Below, piece after piece: positions 4,540 through 5,154 of a DNA stretch of 5,154 bases. Every line of letters begins with the position of its first letter. The stretch's first letter is position 1. Below the pieces are notes generated by a model. It was given only the letters and a program-made list of their open reading frames with translations, ran no database searches and had not been told where the DNA came from. Source of the stretch: an uncultured Bacteriovorax sp. (GTDB lineage: Bacteria > Bdellovibrionota > Bacteriovoracia > Bacteriovoracales > Bacteriovoracaceae). The stretch lies in the NCBI GenBank assembly GCA_943914745.1, contig CALUDF010000243.1, forward strand, positions 1-5,154, given 5' to 3'. The translations under genes were made by a program, and so were the position numbers.

Positions 4540-5154
4540 ATGAAGGAACGCTTATCAATTTTGTTTTTCGTCATTCTTTGTCTTACCACAAGTGTTAAAG
4601 CTGAAGTATGGCAGGCCAATCAAGATTGGAATGCACAATGGGAGAATGAATATCAGAAATGGGTGAATAAAAATCTCACCACTCAAATTTTTAGAGACGG
4701 AAAAACTATTTTGAGTGGTTTGCCAACGGATTGCGCTGATGCTCTTTATGCCATTCGCATTCTCTTCTCCTATGAAAACTCACTCCCCTTCGTCATCAAT
4801 GCCCCTGAAGTGCTCTCTTCTCAAATGAAGACATTTGGCAATGACACTTCAATGTTTGACTCCATCCAAGATGAAAAAAAGAGGGTGCGCGCGTTTATAA
4901 ACTACATCGGTGATGAAGTCGGTGCCTACAATCTTCAAAAAGACACCTTCCCAGTCAAAATTAAAGAAATCAATTCAGGGATTCTCTATATTGTAGAATG
5001 GCAACTTTTAGGAATGGGTAAATACAACCAACACTCTTATATCATCAAAGGGTTTGATTCAGACCGAGAACTTGTCTATTACTACTCTGATGCTCCTAGA
5101 AAGGTCAGAACTCTTGATGTGAATGTAATGTATCCCCGTTTTGAATTTGGTTAC
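4540..5154 (+). CDS. Secreted papain/transglutaminase-like Cys-His protein (3' partial, first 205 aa)
   Basis: ATG 4540 is preceded by AAAGGAG at 4528-4534 with five bases of spacing. The frame is open to the window edge. Residues 1-21 are a signal peptide (MKERLSILFFVILCLTTSVKA). The mature protein starts with a Trp-rich stretch (VWQANQDWNAQWENEYQKW). The segment LPTDCADALYAIRILFSYENSLPF around C65 has the look of a nucleophilic Cys at the start of a helix. KYNQHSYIIKGFDSDRELVYYYSDAP around H165 looks like the strand carrying the catalytic His. Cys-helix followed by His-strand is the layout of papain-like, NlpC/P60 and transglutaminase-like folds. A cell-wall or protein-crosslink hydrolase is possible, but the exact family is not identified and no third residue is assigned; D173 or D175 are nearby candidates. 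It is divergent from the gene at 4397. The C-terminal part is missing from the window. Confidence 0.7.
   Translation, partial: MKERLSILFFVILCLTTSVKAEVWQANQDWNAQWENEYQKWVNKNLTTQIFRDGKTILSGLPTDCADALYAIRILFSYENSLPFVINAPEVLSSQMKTFGNDTSMFDSIQDEKKRVRAFINYIGDEVGAYNLQKDTFPVKIKEINSGILYIVEWQLLGMGKYNQHSYIIKGFDSDRELVYYYSDAPRKVRTLDVNVMYPRFEFGY

Overview
The window looks like a chromosomal segment from a low-to-moderate GC Gram-negative predator-type bacterium of the Bdellovibrionota (Bacteriovorax/Peredibacter-like). This is an inference. It rests on the AT-rich, compact layout, the many short uncharacterised secreted proteins with Sec signal peptides, and the Cys-rich HExxH peptidase-like and Cys/His hydrolase-like secreted proteins, which I associate with that phylum. 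No rRNA, tRNA, CRISPR array, insertion sequence or phage gene was seen.

Layout. (1) 3-185 (+): C-terminal end of a membrane protein. (2) 210-829 (+): a self-contained transcription unit. It has a good promoter (TTGAGT-17-TAAGAT), a 114-codon leader ORF starting at GTG 245 with no visible ribosome binding site, a 46-residue single-span membrane protein at 645-785, and a strong intrinsic terminator at 791-829. The leader has an N-terminal hydrophobic segment and ends in ...ARAPPALS. RAPP is the stalling motif of the ApdP-type arrest peptides. Its codons overlap bases able to pair with the Shine-Dalgarno of the 46-residue gene, so the unit reads like a translational-arrest regulatory switch. (3) 821-1528 (-): secreted zinc-peptidase-like protein with HEIGH. 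(4) 1652-2221 (+): secreted DUF4833-like protein, convergent with (5) 2226-3656 (-): a short lipoxygenase-superfamily protein without a signal peptide. (6) 3819-4397 (-): secreted or membrane-anchored protein of unknown function, with a terminator behind it. (7) 4540-5154 (+, runs off the window): secreted Cys/His papain- or transglutaminase-like protein.

The genes alternate in strand and mostly form single-gene units, so no multi-gene pathway is evident. Most products are exported, which fits an envelope or extracellular role. The lipoxygenase-like protein appears cytoplasmic by sequence. The two points most worth following up are the RAPP leader unit, and the lipoxygenase-like protein in which one residue is missing exactly between the first two iron-ligand histidines.
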